In this document: positions 29,041-41,785 of the stretch, piece after piece
Layout: each line of letters opens with the position of its first letter
How positions within the stretch are numbered: the first letter of the stretch is position 1
DNA from: Aurelia coerulea
Lineage: Eukaryota; Cnidaria; Scyphozoa; Semaeostomeae; Ulmaridae
Assembly: GCA_039566865.1 (NCBI GenBank)
Contig: CM076943.1
Span: 33,798,663-33,862,662, forward strand
Direction of reading: 5' to 3'
DNA: 64,000 bases
The notes under the pieces: generated by a model
The model's input: the letters and a program-made list of their open reading frames with translations, nothing else
What the model was told of the DNA's origin: nothing
Databases searched by the model: none
Program-made: the position numbers and the translations under genes

Positions 29041-31271
29041 ATAAATTAAGAAAAAATATATACTTTACATGATTGTATTTAAAATTGATCGATTAAGGAG
29101 GAGCTCTCTAAATGGGTAAACTAATCGAGAGAGCCCCTCCCCCCCCCCCCACATAAAACAAAAACTAAAAAAAAGAACTTTACATTAAAAACAAAGATAC
29201 CAGATAATATACCAATAATAACCAGATGAGCCTTTGATGGGGTTTGTCAAGGTTGGTTCACATAACTAGTTAATTTTTAGAGTATGAATCAAGGAAATAG
29301 GTTTTTAATTTTGAACGAAAAACCGCAGTAGAGCTAGCAACGCGAATGAACAGTGGAAGAGTGTTCCAGAGTTTTGAACCAACATACTGCACTGTTTGTA
29401 GACCGTACAAAGTGGTATTTTTAAGAGATTTGAATAGGTCACCTCTGGTAGCCTGACGAGTCCCAAGCCTATGAACAGCTGCATTTGGCTGACAGTAATC
29501 ATGAAAGCAATACGGAGAGATACCTTATTGATAGCTTTATAGACAAAGGTTAATACAATTAGGTGCAGAACATCCTCAAGTTTAAAAATTTTTAATGATA
29601 GGAAAATTGGTGAGCTAGGAGAAGAGAAGGGCTCAAATTTGATGCTCCTGAGAATTTTCTTCTGAAGTCGGAAGAGTGGGTTCGGGTAGGATTCGTAAGT
29701 CAAACCCCAGACTGAAATGCCATAGCTGAGGAAAGAAGAGAATATGGAGTTATAGAGTGATATAAGAGTATCCAAGGGAACAAAGTGGCGTACCTTAAAG
29801 AAAATACCAGCGGTTCTAGAAAGTTTTTTGCATAGTTCAGTTGTGTGATATTTCCAGGACAGATGTTCATCCATGAGAACTACTAGAAACTTTACATACG
29901 TGTTCCTTTGAATATTCTGTTTACCAATTTTGAGATTGATAAAATTTGTCAATTTCTTTCTGGGAGAATGAAATAATACAAAATTTGTCTTCTCTATGTT
30001 AAGTGCAAGCTTGTTTGAGTCAAACCATAGCTTAACTTTCTTAAGTTCTCTGTTGACCTTTTTTGTAAGTAGGTCAAGGTCATCAGACTCACAGAATATG
30101 TTAGTGTCATCAGCAAAGAGGAAAAAAGATAGTAATTTTGATGAATTTGGTAGGTCATTAATGTAGATAAGAAATGATAATGGACCAAGAACGGATCCTT
30201 GTGGGACACCACATGATATGTTACAAAGAGAAGAAGAGTGTCCATTTATTGAGACAAACTGCTTGCGATTGCTAAGATAAGATTGGAACCAATTTAGAGC
30301 AGTGCCTCTGAACCCATAATGTTCCAACTTTTTCAGAAGTATATCATGATTAACAGTATCAAAAGCTTTTTGAAGATCCATAAATATTCCACAGCCAAAT
30401 CTATTTTTGTCCAGTGAGGATTTTATGGTTTCAGTTAAACTGATAAGGGCATGATCAGTTGAGTGACCTGTGCGAAATCGAAAATGCATACAAAATAAAA
30501 CCTCACAAACTTCAAGAAATCGGGATAGGCGCTGACGCATCAGCTTCTCAATTATTTCGCTAAAGATGGAAAGGAGCGAAATTGGTCTGTAATTTGATTT
30601 ACTTGTTACAATTCCTTTTTTAAAAATTGGAATAACCTTTGCAATCTTAAGCTTATCAGGAAAGGTCCCAGTGTGGAAGGATTCATTGATCAAAACTGAG
30701 AGATCTTTTGAAATGGGAAAATTGAGGATTTTCAGAAGCTTAACTGGAATGCTGTTTGGTCCACTAGATTTGCCATTTTTTAATGAAAGAATAAGAGTGG
30801 ATACTTCTTCCATAGTGCATGGGGAGATAAAAAATGAATCATGATTGGGATTAGATAAATAATCTAAGGGAGATTTTGGTGTCCTTGGAATTTCTTTGTA
30901 ATGGTACCAGCAACATTAGTGAAATAGTAATTAAATTCTTTGGCTATTTTTATTGGGTCTGAGATTTTGGAGCCATGTTCATCTTTTAAATAAGAAACAC
31001 TTTCAATATTTCCAGGTTTTATGCTTATTATATTGTTTATGCCTTTCCACATCATCTTCATGTTGTTTTTATGTTCATTAACATATTGATGATAATAATT
31101 TCTTTTGCTTTCTCTTATTTTATTGACAACACGGTTTCTAAATTGCTTATAAGCTTTCGAGTCAAATGGAGATTTTGTTGCCTTATACTGCTGGAATAAG
31201 TTATCTGTGAGTTTCATCATTCTCTGAATTTGAAAGTTAATCCAAGGTTTGTTTTTTAGCTTTAATGCCAT
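29041..31271 (-). pseudogene. LINE 'F': linker, reverse transcriptase and 3' UTR (5'-truncated)
   Basis: The minus-strand frame 31271-30864 is the linker (KLKNKPWINFQIQRMM, YKQFRNRVVNKIRESKRNYY), then 30813-29305 is the RT: SNYRPISLLSIFSEIIEKL, IFMDLQKAFDTVNH (A), CGVPQGSVLGPLSFLIYINDL (B), LFADDTNIF (C). Catalytic residues are present. The C-terminus is in mixed frames. The 3' UTR holds a C13 run near 29138. It is related to the LINE at 1-2422. The start is lost at 31271, directly beside a minisatellite-bearing repeat. Confidence 0.85.
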
Positions 31272-31595
31272 CGTAATTTATATAAGTTAAACCCACCTGA
31301 ACCCAGCTTAACCCATCTGAACCCATCTGAACCCAGCTGAATCCATCTGAACCCAGCTGAATCTATCTGAACCCAGCAGAGACCAACCTGACGCAATAGA
31401 AATCCCAAGGGGTCCTGTGATTTGTATGAAGCACACAAGCAGGGAATTGGCATCTTGTTCATAATGCTAATGGCTCTGTTTGGAATTATAGAGATTAACA
31501 AACAGATTAACAAACACGGAAACTCAAAGGACGCTTTAGTCAAATAAATGACGAAAACAATATTGTGTACACGTGAAGGTGAAAAAGTTAGGCCT
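31265..31595 (-). repeat. Dispersed repeat 'R1' with internal minisatellite, copy 1
   Basis: The reverse complement matches 37388-37675: it begins AGGCCTAACTTTTTCACC, contains TTGGGATTTCTATTGCGTCA and ends in AACTTATATAAATTAC. Plus-strand 31288-31385 is a degenerate 20-bp tandem array of CCATCTGAACCCAGCTGAAT type. In both copies the end is joined directly to LINE coding on the same strand. Confidence 0.75.
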
Positions 31596-31616
31596 GATGA
31601 TTTAGTAGGAGAGTGA

Positions 31617-32251
31617 TATTATTATTTTTTTATTATTATTTCTTTCTTTAAAGTAGGCTTAAAATATACTAGATAGCAAAATTACTGCTAATTTAGGCCT
31701 ACTATTTAGCAAACATATAAAATGAAATAAATGGGGGAAAAAAGTCCTATTTACACAACCGTTAAAAACATTAGATTGAACATAATGACATAATTATGAA
31801 TATCATGTTAGATACCCAATCTGCGGAATGCATGTCTTGCATAGCCTACAGTTGCAGTTCTCGCCCTTCCAACATCTAATCAGGTTTTTTAAGATAGGAA
31901 GTGTGCTTGCTTGTTTCACTGCATTTGGCAAAGTGGACAAAAGTCTGTTTCCAAGGAAGGATATAGTCTCAATTCCAAAGCTCGTCGTATGCACTTTTGG
32001 AAGCTGTGAGTCGTTACCATGTCTTAGATTGTAGCCAATATTGCGCTCACTGAAAATATCCTTCATGAAAGGTGGATTTAGACCAGAATTTGCTTTATAA
32101 ACTTCTGTCATAAGCAACTGTAGATTCCTGACGTGGATGGATACCAAATTCCTTCGCTCGAGAAGAGACTCAAAATCTGTTTGATGGTCTTTGTACACAA
32201 AACGCAATGCTCTTTCGTGGATATGATCTATTCTATGACTCAAAGTTCTGT
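31617..32251 (-). pseudogene. LINE 'C', C-terminus and 3' UTR
   Basis: The minus strand encodes LSHRIDHIHERALRFVYKD through LIRCWKGENCNCRLCKTC, then a 3' UTR with GGCCTAAATTAGC and an AAT-rich tail. The preceding part is at 35115-35445. The break is a TIR element flanked by TTCTGT (32246-32251 and 35115-35120). Confidence 0.85.
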
Positions 32252-32362
32252 CCAGGGGCGCACATTCCGAAAATCATTGGGGGGTTGTAAATGCATTTGG
32301 GAACGAATTTTTAACAGTTGAACCAAGACGCAAGCTACGATATTCAGGGACCGCGCAGCTAT

Positions 32363-32415
32363 AGTGGTGCTCCAGCTCCAGTGGTGCTCCAGCTCCAGTG
32401 GTGCTCCAGCTCCAG
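32363..32415. repeat. Three 17-bp tandem repeats
   Basis: GTGGTGCTCCAGCTCCA three times in a row, directly before the truncated start of LINE H. Confidence 0.85.
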
Positions 32416-34444
32416 AGAAATGGAGTGTCTATAAGCAACTTAGAAATAAAGTAACGAAAGAAATAAAGGTTGCTGTACAGTCACACTATCACGGGTTAAT
32501 TAACGAAAATAAAGACAACCCCAAAAAAATGTGGCAGACTATAAACAGAGTCTTAGATCGGTCCTCTAAGTCAACAATTCCTGCGAGTTTGGACATTGAT
32601 GGCAAAAAACTAACTAAGGAGGGAGATAAAGTAGAAGCATTGAATCATCATTTTGTTTCAGTTGGACCAAAACTAGCAAGTAAAATTGAACAAAATACAA
32701 ATGATGATCCTCTTAAACATATCGATAATGAACGGAACACAATGAGACTCACCCCTGTTGATGAGGATTACGTGCCTAGAGCCATTAAGCAACTAAAAAT
32801 GGCAAGGCCCCAGGACCTGATAAGATTCCGACAATGCTGATAAAGGACGCTGCGGATCTCATATGTAAACCGTTGACAATGGTTTTCAACTCTTCTTTAC
32901 GGAAGGGTATTTTCCCTGACATCTGGAAACTGGCGAAGGTCACCCCCATTTTCAAATCAGGTTCTAAAAGTGAGGCTAACAACTATAGGCCTATCTCGGT
33001 GATCTCTGTGTTCTCGAGAATCCTTGAAAGGATTGTACATGACCAAGTTTACGAATATCTCAAAGCAAACAAGGTTCTGACAATGAGTCAATCAGCTTTT
33101 CAAAAACTTTGTTCAACAATAACATCATTGATTGATAGTACTGACTATTGGTATGAGAATATTGACCACAAGCACTTTAATTTAGCAATATTCCTAGATC
33201 TCAAAAAGGCTTTCGATACTGTTGACCATAAGATTTTGTTAGAGAAATTGAGGAAATACGGTATTCGAGAACTTTCCGGAGACTGGTTTAAATCATACCT
33301 TGAAAACAGAAAGCAGTACTGTGCCGCCAACGGTTATGAATCAAGGCCTATGACAGTTACATGTGGCATTCCCCAAGGTTCCTGTATTGCCCCCTTCTCT
33401 TCATAATGTACCTCAATGACTTTGAAAAATGTTTGAAAGTCTCAAAGGCCGGTATGTATGCTGATGATACTCACGTGACCTTAACATAAAAAAATGTCGA
33501 AGAACTTGTTCATAAGGCTCAAGAGGAGTTGACCCATATTTCTGAATGGATGCAGATAAATAAATTAAGTGCCAATCCACAAAAAACAGAGTATATGGTA
33601 ATTGGGCACCCTCGTAAAACTAATAAAGTGGAGATACAAGATACATTGAGACTGAATGGTTCAGACTAAATAAAACGAGTGAAAAAAACCAAATCACATG
33701 GAGTCATTGTAGACGAAGGACTTAACTGGGAAGAACAATTCAAAACTGTCAAAGGGAAAGTTCGCGGAGGTCTCGCATCTTTAAAAAAATTGAAGAACAT
33801 CCTCCCACAATCTCAGTTAAGCAATGTATATCGTGCTCTTGTAGAAAGTCACATGCGATATGCAGATGTAATCTGGGGTAGCCTAGCCTCTCTAATTCAA
33901 GAAAGGAGTCCCTTCAAAACAGAGACATTTCCATGATCGATACGTCCAGGATAAAAGATGAATGGTCGAATAATTTCCTTCAGGTTGGACAATTTGTCAC
34001 GTTTGATCGTGCAGTTATGGCCTATAAGATCATGAACAGACTCAGCCCGAAAAATATCTGAAACAAATTTCAACGAAGATCCCAATATTCCAGTTATAAC
34101 ACGCGGTTCTGTAGAGATCTTCAGATTCCAAGGTACAATCTGGAGTATGCCAAAAAAGGATTTTCCTATTCAGCTCTTAAGGTCTGGAATGAAATCTCTT
34201 TAAATATCAGGGAACTACCTACCTTGTACCGATTCAAAAAAAACTAAAAATACATTTGATGAGCTGAAAGCAATTTGAAACACAACTCCCTGGGAGAACA
34301 GCAATATAATCTTTAGCCCTCGATGTTTTTCTTTTTGTTTATATAAATATATTGATTAATAGCATTGTATGTTTTTTGTAGTTTTATTATGCTGAAGGGA
34401 TATTGTGTATAAATAATTTAAAATGAAAATGAAAAAAAATGAAA
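32416..34444 (+). pseudogene. LINE 'H': linker and reverse transcriptase, several frame breaks
   Basis: YKQLRNKVTKEIKV and KKMWQTINRVLDRSS mark the linker. RT: FKSGSKSEANNYRPISVISVFS, IFLDLKKAFDTVDH (A), CGIPQGSC (B), then after a frameshift near 33395 LLFIMYLNDF and YADDTHVT (C). An in-frame stop lies near 33488 and another near 33668. The C-terminal part (KTKSHGVIVDEGLNWEEQF, YADVIWGS) continues to about 34260, and the copy ends in an A-rich tail near 34440. From 33666 onward it is part of the large inverted duplication. Confidence 0.82.
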
Positions 34445-35114
34445 GCGGGGGGGGGGGGGGGGGGGCTGAACGACGAGCGCAGCGAGCCGAAACTTTTTTG
34501 AGATCACGCCCTTTAGAACAACGGAAAACGCCCCTTTCAAAAAAGACTTGCGTCTTTACGTCTATATTTATATACAGTTCGGTTTAGAAAAGATTTCAAT
34601 TACTATGCAAAATTGACCATGGTTGATACATAAATTGTATACAAGTTGTTTTTCTTCGTTGTCATTGATCTTTTAAAAGTTTTTAAAAGTTTGAAAAAAA
34701 TGAGGGGGCTTTGGCCCCCCCTAGCCCAATGGCTGCGCGGTCCCTGGATATGCTGGATTGCCATCGAAGCTTCCCAGGGGCGGATGCAGCCTGAAGTTGA
34801 AGGGGGGAATACTTGCAAAGATGGCATGAACGACATAATGGAAATTGAGCGCGCCGAAGGCGCGCAAAAATTTTTTGATGCTTTTGAAAGGAAATTCTTT
34901 TATTTACTACTAAATAACGCCTTGATTGCAAGATGTTTCGATCAAAATTTCGGCCCGAAAAATGAAAATTGCCCTTGCCGGAAGACCTCTTTAACAACTG
35001 AGGTCTTGAATTTGTCGCGGGACCGAATTTCAAAATTTTGGGACCGAATATTCTTGGTCCCAATTATTGGGGGGGTGTCTCACCCCCCTCACCCCCCATG
35101 ATGTGCGCCCCTGG

Positions 35115-35445
35115 TTCTGTCATAAAACATCCATACAAGTGGGCAGTAACTAAAATGAGACAAGACAAATGCTTGCACTACCTGCTTTAGCTTTTCCGTG
35201 TCCATGTAGCACGATATTCTTGCAAGTGCATGAAGTTTTTGGCTGGCTTTTTTGCAAAGAGTTTTAACATGTTGTTTAAAGCTTAATGTTTGATCAAACG
35301 TTATCCCTAGAAGCTTCTCTTCTTTACTTTGTTTCACACTAGCTTCTCCTATTTTGACAGAGACTTCGTTACTCTTCCCACCAAATATCATCAAATGACA
35401 TTTATCTTCATTTAGTTTCATAAAATTGTTTGGAAACCAAACCAA
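35115..35445 (-). pseudogene. LINE 'C', thumb region
   Basis: The minus strand encodes FPNNFMKLNEDKCHLMIFGG, LLGITFDQTLSFKQH and SYCPLVWMFYDRT. Coding continues at 32251 across the TIR element. An identical inverted copy is at 38921-39251. Confidence 0.85.
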
Positions 35446-36180
35446 CGAACTTTGTTTGGAATTTCTCTTGAAAACTATGCATGGTATAAAACAGGGAAGA
35501 AGTCATGAATTAATGAACCCATAATGAACCAATTTGATGATTCGAGAATAGTTTTGTCTCATCCGAGCGGGACTCATCCTCTAAAGATCTCGTACAGCTT
35601 TGGCAAAAATCCTTTTGTTTTCAAGGAAAATCCGTATGAAATTCCTAAAAATCCTTTTGTTCCGAAGAAATCTCACACGCTTTTTCGAATGAGTGAATGC
35701 CCCTCGTTCTCATCAGTTGTTTATCATACAAAACTGGGAAGCGATGCGATGGGCATATCTCGTAAGCTAAAATCACGTTGTTCTAAAGAAGAATCTTGAA
35801 AAAATCCGCAAAGAGCCTTAGCTTCTAAAATTTTCATCATATATCATATATCATTAATATTTAGGCACGATGTCCTGTCAGCCAATTACAAAGTATTAAA
35901 AAAAAGGAAAAACTACTTAACGAAATAGATGTTTGAAAACCTAATGGGCTGCTCTTCCTAGGGGTCGTGCTTTAATTGCCATTGAGGTAGATGAATACGG
36001 CCAGTCCCCCACAGCCCGAAAGACGGTACCCCACAGGCCCACTCCAGTCCAAAACGGACCTGAGTAATACCCATAAAGCACCGTCCCCGAAATATCGCGA
36101 GGCCAGGGAGACGAAAACGTACTCACCTACCTCAGCTCCTGAGGAGTTGTTTTACTTCCTTTTTGAAGCCGTTTAAAGAG
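35446..36180. other. Unrecognised sequence within the inverted duplication, probably LINE I 3' UTR on the right
   Basis: A 91-codon plus-strand frame (35524-35799; KNPFVFKENPYEIPKNPF) is rich in short KNPF-like repeats. I do not recognise it, and it may not be a gene. The part 35940-36180, in minus orientation, looks like the 3' UTR of LINE I. Confidence 0.35.
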
Positions 36181-37018
36181 GGTAAGTCTCTATACTTTTG
36201 TGGAATCTCGTTCTATGCTGTAGCTCCTGTAAATTGGAAACTCTTTTTGGTAAATTCCAATCGAGGTTTAGGCAGATGCAGATTTTGGCTATTCTTCGTT
36301 GAATAGCTTGAAATCTGGGAGCTCCGAGTAAACTTATTTTGCAAATTGTCTGGACAGTTTCCATGAAGGATCTTATGTGTCACAACTAACCTGTCGAATA
36401 TGATCAATTCTTTGACAGGCAACCAGTCAAAGATCCATCCATCCTTGTACTTTGCCTTTTCAATCAGAGTTTTTGCTCGTGACTGTAGTTTCTGGAGAGT
36501 GCTTATCTTGGTATCTCAGATGCACCCCGATATTATGTTACCATACCTAAGATGACTCTCGATCAATGCTCGGTAAACTGCAGCTAGCTTTGACTGGGGA
36601 AGGATATCATTCAGCTTCCTAAGTGGGAGAGACCACTTTTAACCTTAGCTTTAACTTTTTTGTACTGATCTTTCAAGCTAAGGTTTTCGTCTATGTTGAT
36701 ACCGAGATATTTTGTTTTGGCAACCCTACCTATTTTCTTAAGGTTGACCTCAATTTCCCTTAGCTCTTTCAGGTTATTTTGCTGCCTCGAATGGCCAATT
36801 ACCATAAATTCACTTTTATCTGCGTTCAAACTTAGTTTATTTAGCCTCATCCATTCCGCGATATTGGTCATCTCATTATTCATATTCCTAAGCAGGGAAT
36901 CGCTATCAGTGGAAGAACAAGTCATACTAGTATCACCAGCGTACATGTTGGGAGTTGCCGCTTGAGAGAGTGATACGCCCCTGCGCCAAAAGACCAGTAT
37001 TTTTATGGCCAAGATCAT
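36181..37018 (-). pseudogene. LINE 'I': end of the RT domain and C-terminus
   Basis: The minus-strand frame 37018-36611 starts within the RT. Motif C reads YAGDTSM, so the second aspartate pair is damaged (YADD to YAGD). Then come IAEWMRLNKLSLNADKSEFM and TKYLGINIDENLSLKDQ. After frame breaks, 36422-36213 encodes VKELIIFDRLVVTHKILHG. The part below 36690 is duplicated in inverted orientation at 37676-38190. Confidence 0.8.
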
Positions 37019-37387
37019 TACGGATCATTAGAAAAAACAAAGAATTTGGTGCAGTACTAAAATTTTTCTTGAATTATCAGATTTTGAGTACATAGCAATA
37101 TTCCTGTTCACTACCTGCGCCCTCGTGAACGTTTCAAAACAAAGTTTTTTAAGAATTTCCCATATTTAGACATTACTCAAGTATCTTATGAGAGCATAGG
37201 AATCAGATGTCGCCTTGGGCCGCATGCTCGTGGACCATGGCCAAAACCTCAAAAGCCCCATTTTCACGGACCAATCAGACGGCGAATAAGTGAAGAAGAC
37301 AAAATAAATCCATGACAATTTTCCGACAGTTTAACTACCTTCATAAAACGCAACCAGGAACGAAATTGAAAGCAAAAGGAAAAAAAT
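36971..37387. other. Spacer of the inverted duplication, unclassified
   Basis: No coding. 37045-37095 (CAGTACTAAAA, then TTATCAGATTTTGAGTAC) matches a piece at 49075-49115, so it is probably derived from the same AAGAAAC-rich repeat family. Confidence 0.4.
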
Positions 37388-37675
37388 CATCAGGCCTAAC
37401 TTTTTCACCTTCACGTGTACACAATATTTTTTTCGTCATTTATTTGACTAAAACGTCCTTTGAGCTTCCGGCTATAATTCCAAACAGAGCATTAGCATTA
37501 TGAACAAGTGTTAAATGCCAATTCCCAGCTTGTGTGCTTTATACAAATCACATGACCTCTTGGGATTTCTATTGCGTCAGGTTGGTCTCTGCTGGGTTCA
37601 GATGGATTCACCTGGGTTTAGATGGATTCAGGTGGGTTCAGATGGATTCAGCTGGGTTTAACTTATATAAATTAC
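37388..37675 (+). repeat. Dispersed repeat 'R1', copy 2
   Basis: Matches the reverse complement of 31265-31595, including the GGGTTCAGATGGATTCAGCT-type minisatellite (37590-37660) and the end AACTTATATAAATTAC, after which the right arm starts inside LINE I coding. Confidence 0.75.
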
Positions 37676-40600
37676 ACGAAAACCTTAGCTTGAAAGATCA
37701 GTACAAAAAAGTTAAAGCTAAGGTTAAAAGTGGTCTCTCCCACTTAGGAAGCTGAATGATATCCTTCCCCAGTCAAAGCTAGCTGCAGTTTACCGAGCAT
37801 TGATCGAGAGTCATCTTAGGTATGGTAACATAATATCGGGGTGCATCTGAGATACCAAGATAAGCACTCTCCAGAAACTACAGTCACGAGCAAAAACTCT
37901 GATTGAAAAGGCAAAGTACAAGGATGGATGGATCTTTGACTGGTTGCCTGTCAAAGAATTGATCATATTCGACAGGTTAGTTGTGACACATAAGATCCTT
38001 CATGGAAACTGTCCAGACAATTTGCAAAATAAGTTTACTCGGAGCTCCCAGATTTCAAGCTATTCAACGAAGAATAGCCAAAATCTGCATCTGCCTAAAC
38101 CTCGATTGGAATTTACCAAAAAGAGTTTCCAATTTACAGGAGCTACAGCATAGAACGAGATTCCACAAAAGTATAGAGACTTACCCTCTTTAAACGGCTT
38201 CAAAAAGGAAGTAAAACAACTCCTCAGGAGCTGAGGTAGGTGAGTACGTTTTCGTCTCCCTGGCCTCGCGATATTTCGGGGACGGTGCTTTATGGGTATT
38301 ACTCAGGTCCGTTTTGGACTGGAGTGGGCCTGTGGGGTACCGTCTTTCGGGCTGTGGGGGACTGGCCGTATTCATCTACCTCAATGGCAATTAAAGCACG
38401 ACCCCTAGGAAGAGCAGCCCATTAGGTTTTCAAACATCTATTTCGTTAAGTAGTTTTTCCTTTTTTTTAATACTTTGTAATTGGCTGACAGGACATCGTG
38501 CCTAAATATTAATGATATATGATATATGATGAAAATTTTAGAAGCTAAGGCTCTTTGCGGATTTTTTCAAGATTCTTCTTTAGAACAACGTGATTTTAGC
38601 TTACGAGATATGCCCATCGCATCGCTTCCCAGTTTTGTATGATAAACAACTGATGAGAACGAGGGGCATTCACTCATTCGAAAAAGCGTGTGAGATTTCT
38701 TCGGAACAAAAGGATTTTTAGGAATTTCATACGGATTTTCCTTGAAAACAAAAGGATTTTTGCCAAAGCTGTACGAGATCTTTAGAGGATGAGTCCCGCT
38801 CGGATGAGACAAAACTATTCTCGAATCATCAAATTGGTTCATTATGGGTTCATTAATTCATGACTTCTTCCCTGTTTTATACCATGCATAGTTTTCAAGA
38901 GAAATTCCAAACAAAGTTCGTTGGTTTGGTTTCCAAACAATTTTATGAAACTAAATGAAGATAAATGTCATTTGATGATATTTGGTGGGAAGAGTAACGA
39001 AGTCTCTGTCAAAATAGGAGAAGCTAGTGTGAAACAAAGTAAAGAAGAGAAGCTTCTAGGGATAACGTTTGATCAAACATTAAGCTTTAAACAACATGTT
39101 AAAACTCTTTGCAAAAAAGCCAGCCAAAAACTTCATGCACTTGCAAGAATATCGTGCTACATGGACACGGAAAAGCTAAAGCAGGTAGTGCAAGCATTTG
39201 TCTTGTCTCATTTTAGTTACTGCCCACTTGTATGGATGTTTTATGACAGAACCAGGGGCGCACATCATGGGGGGTGAGGGGGGTGAGACACCCCCCCAAT
39301 AATTGGGACCAAGAATATTCGGTCCCAAAATTTTGAAATTCGGTCCCGCGACAAATTCAAGACCTCAGTTGTTAAAGAGGTCTTCCGGCAAGGGCAATTT
39401 TCATTTTTCGGGCCGAAATTTTGATCGAAACATCTTGCAATCAAGGCGTTATTTAGTAGTAAATAAAAGAATTTCCTTTCAAAAGCATCAAAAAATTTTT
39501 GCGCGCCTTCGGCGCGCTCAATTTCCATTATGTCGTTCATGCCATCTTTGCAAGTATTCCCCCCTTCAACTTCAGGCTGCATCCGCCCCTGGGAAGCTTC
39601 GATGGCAATCCAGCATATCCAGGGACCGCGCAGCCATTGGGCTAGGGGGGGCCAAAGCCCCCTCATTTTTTTCAAACTTTTAAAAACTTTTAAAAGATCA
39701 ATGACAACGAAGAAAAACAACTTGTATACAATTTATGTATCAACCATGGTCAATTTTGCATAGTAATTGAAATCTTTTCTAAACCGAACTGTATATAAAT
39801 ATAGACGTAAAGACGCAAGTCTTTTTTGAAAGGGGCGTTTTCCGTTGTTCTAAAGGGCGTGATCTCAAAAAAGTTTCGGCTCGCTGCGCTCGTCGTTCAG
39901 CCCCCCCCCCCCCCCCCCGCTTTCATTTTTTTTCATTTTCATTTTAAATTATTTATACACAATATCCCTTCAGCATAATAAAACTACAAAAAACATACAA
40001 TGCTATTAATCAATATATTTATATAAACAAAAAGAAAAACATCGAGGGCTAAAGATTATATTGCTGTTCTCCCAGGGAGTTGTGTTTCAAATTGCTTTCA
40101 GCTCATCAAATGTATTTTTAGTTTTTTTTGAATCGGTACAAGGTAGGTAGTTCCCTGATATTTAAAGAGATTTCATTCCAGACCTTAAGAGCTGAATAGG
40201 AAAATCCTTTTTTGGCATACTCCAGATTGTACCTTGGAATCTGAAGATCTCTACAGAACCGCGTGTTATAACTGGAATATTGGGATCTTCGTTGAAATTT
40301 GTTTCAGATATTTTTCGGGCTGAGTCTGTTCATGATCTTATAGGCCATAACTGCACGATCAAACGTGACAAATTGTCCAACCTGAAGGAAATTATTCGAC
40401 CATTCATCTTTTATCCTGGACGTATCGATCATGGAAATGTCTCTGTTTTGAAGGGACTCCTTTCTTGAATTAGAGAGGCTAGGCTACCCCAGATTACATC
40501 TGCATATCGCATGTGACTTTCTACAAGAGCACGATATACATTGCTTAACTGAGATTGTGGGAGGATGTTCTTCAATTTTTTTAAAGATGCGAGACCTCCG

Positions 40601-40699
40601 CGAACTTTCCCTTTGACAGTTTTGAATTGTTCTTCCCAGTTAAGTCCTTCGTCTACAATGACTCCATGTGATTTGGTTTTTTTCACTCGTTTTATTTAG
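37676..40699 (-). repeat. Right arm of the 3.02-kb inverted duplication
   Basis: Carries inverted copies of LINE I C-terminus (37676-38190), the unrecognised block (38190-38920), LINE C thumb (38921-39251), the right end of the TIR element (39252-39900) and LINE H C-terminus (40686-40110). Both ends fall at joints with unrelated sequence (R1 at 37675, LINE G at 40700), so this looks like the copy. Confidence 0.92.
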
Positions 40700-41412
40700 C
40701 ATAGATTTAACATAGATTCCAACTCCACCAGCAGAGCTGAGAGAAGGAGTGTCGTAGAATTTGTAGCCTGTGAGTTGTGTATTGATTTTTCTTTTCGTGC
40801 TGACTTAAACCTTTATTTCAGACAAACCTATGACTTGAAAGTTTACATTAAGACAGGAGAGTAGTGCATGTAATTCATCAAAATGAAGAGAAAGGCTTCT
40901 AATGTTCATATGGAAGAGAGAAAGGTCTTTATCTCTTATTGCCATTTCAGCAACTTCTTCAACAGTACAATACTGAGATCTAATGCTGAGATTCAAGTTT
41001 TCATCTGTATCATAATCAGACAAATTGGGTAGATTGGTCAGTTTTGATGCAATTTCAAAGGAAGGCAAAGAATCAGCAAGAGAAGGCAGGTTGATGCCAT
41101 TTAACCCTAGTAGAACTTCATCTGACTCCAAGGTGAATGGAAAAAGAGATGCAGTTTTATAATGCTGCACTTGAGGCAAAACCATTGCTTGTTTTCAGGC
41201 TCTCTTTGTAGTGTTTGAAAATGAGAATTTGAAATCTCATTGCATTTGACATGGATCCATTTGCCACACTGATCACAAAAAACTGCATTTTGGTTTTGAT
41301 TAACAATTTTATGACAAATACCACAAGGCATGCGCACATTTCTGTTTGCTGGTTCATTAGCATGCTTGATTTTTTCACTAATATAATTAACTTTGCTCAG
41401 TAGATGTGACAT
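40700..41412 (-). pseudogene. LINE 'G': PHD finger and endonuclease start
   Basis: The minus strand encodes a PHD finger (CGICHKIVN, FCDQCGKWIHVKC, WFCLKC), a spacer with LTNLPNLSDYDTDENL, and the endonuclease start (FHMNIRSLSLHFDEL, VIGLSE). After a frameshift, AGGVGIYVKSML follows and coding stops at the inverted-duplication boundary. It is close to the ORF2 N-terminus at 935-2422, which has the same PHD finger and the same TNLPNL.DYD.DE spacer. Confidence 0.82.
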
Positions 41413-41785
41413 CTGGTTGTCTTTGGTTAATATCTAGTATGGAATGGCAAAATAAGTGCCAGGAAGAAAAATTTGAAAAAACAAAACCAATAGATAGATT
41501 AGGTAAACACAATTAGTTACCACAGTTCCGGCAACATGTCCTGGCTTGCTGGAAATTTCCCGGTATCCCGGTGGGCCAGTCCGCCACTGTCGTCGTCGAG
41601 TAAATTCCATTCATGGAGTGTGTTCTGGAAATACCGGGTGCGCCAAAATAAACTATGCGCGTTTGGCAGGCCACAATGAATCATACACTGGACCGATTTT
41701 GAAGATTTATGACTTAATTGTTAGCAGAAAGCCTGAATTAGATACTGGGAATTTTTGCAAATTTTTTCATTTTCAGTTTTAGAGC

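Larger units (their letters stand above)
32252..35114. mobile_element. Non-autonomous DNA transposon with CCAGGGGCGCACAT inverted ends
   Basis: The left end CCAGGGGCGCACAT and right end ATGTGCGCCCCTGG are reverse complements, and TTCTGT lies directly outside both. A second inverted match (AGGGACCGCGCAGC at 32350, GCTGCGCGGTCCCT at 34733) lies further in. No transposase; LINE H sits inside. Superfamily uncertain: the ends look hAT-like, but the duplication is six bases, not eight. Confidence 0.75.
33666..36690 (+). repeat. Left arm of a 3.02-kb inverted duplication
   Basis: The reverse complement of 37676-40699 over the whole length. The only difference I noticed is one base in a homopolymer (19 G at 34447 versus 18 C at 39901). 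LINE H and LINE I run continuously through the two ends of this arm, so it looks like the original. Confidence 0.92.

Noticed and set aside
34447..34466. G19 run and other long G/C runs as functional quadruplexes
   Set aside because: They look like unstable homopolymers within repeats; no further support.
35524..35799. 91-codon frame with KNPF repeats as a gene
   Set aside because: Unrecognised, inside duplicated repeat DNA; its second copy is only the inverted duplication, so conservation is not evidence.
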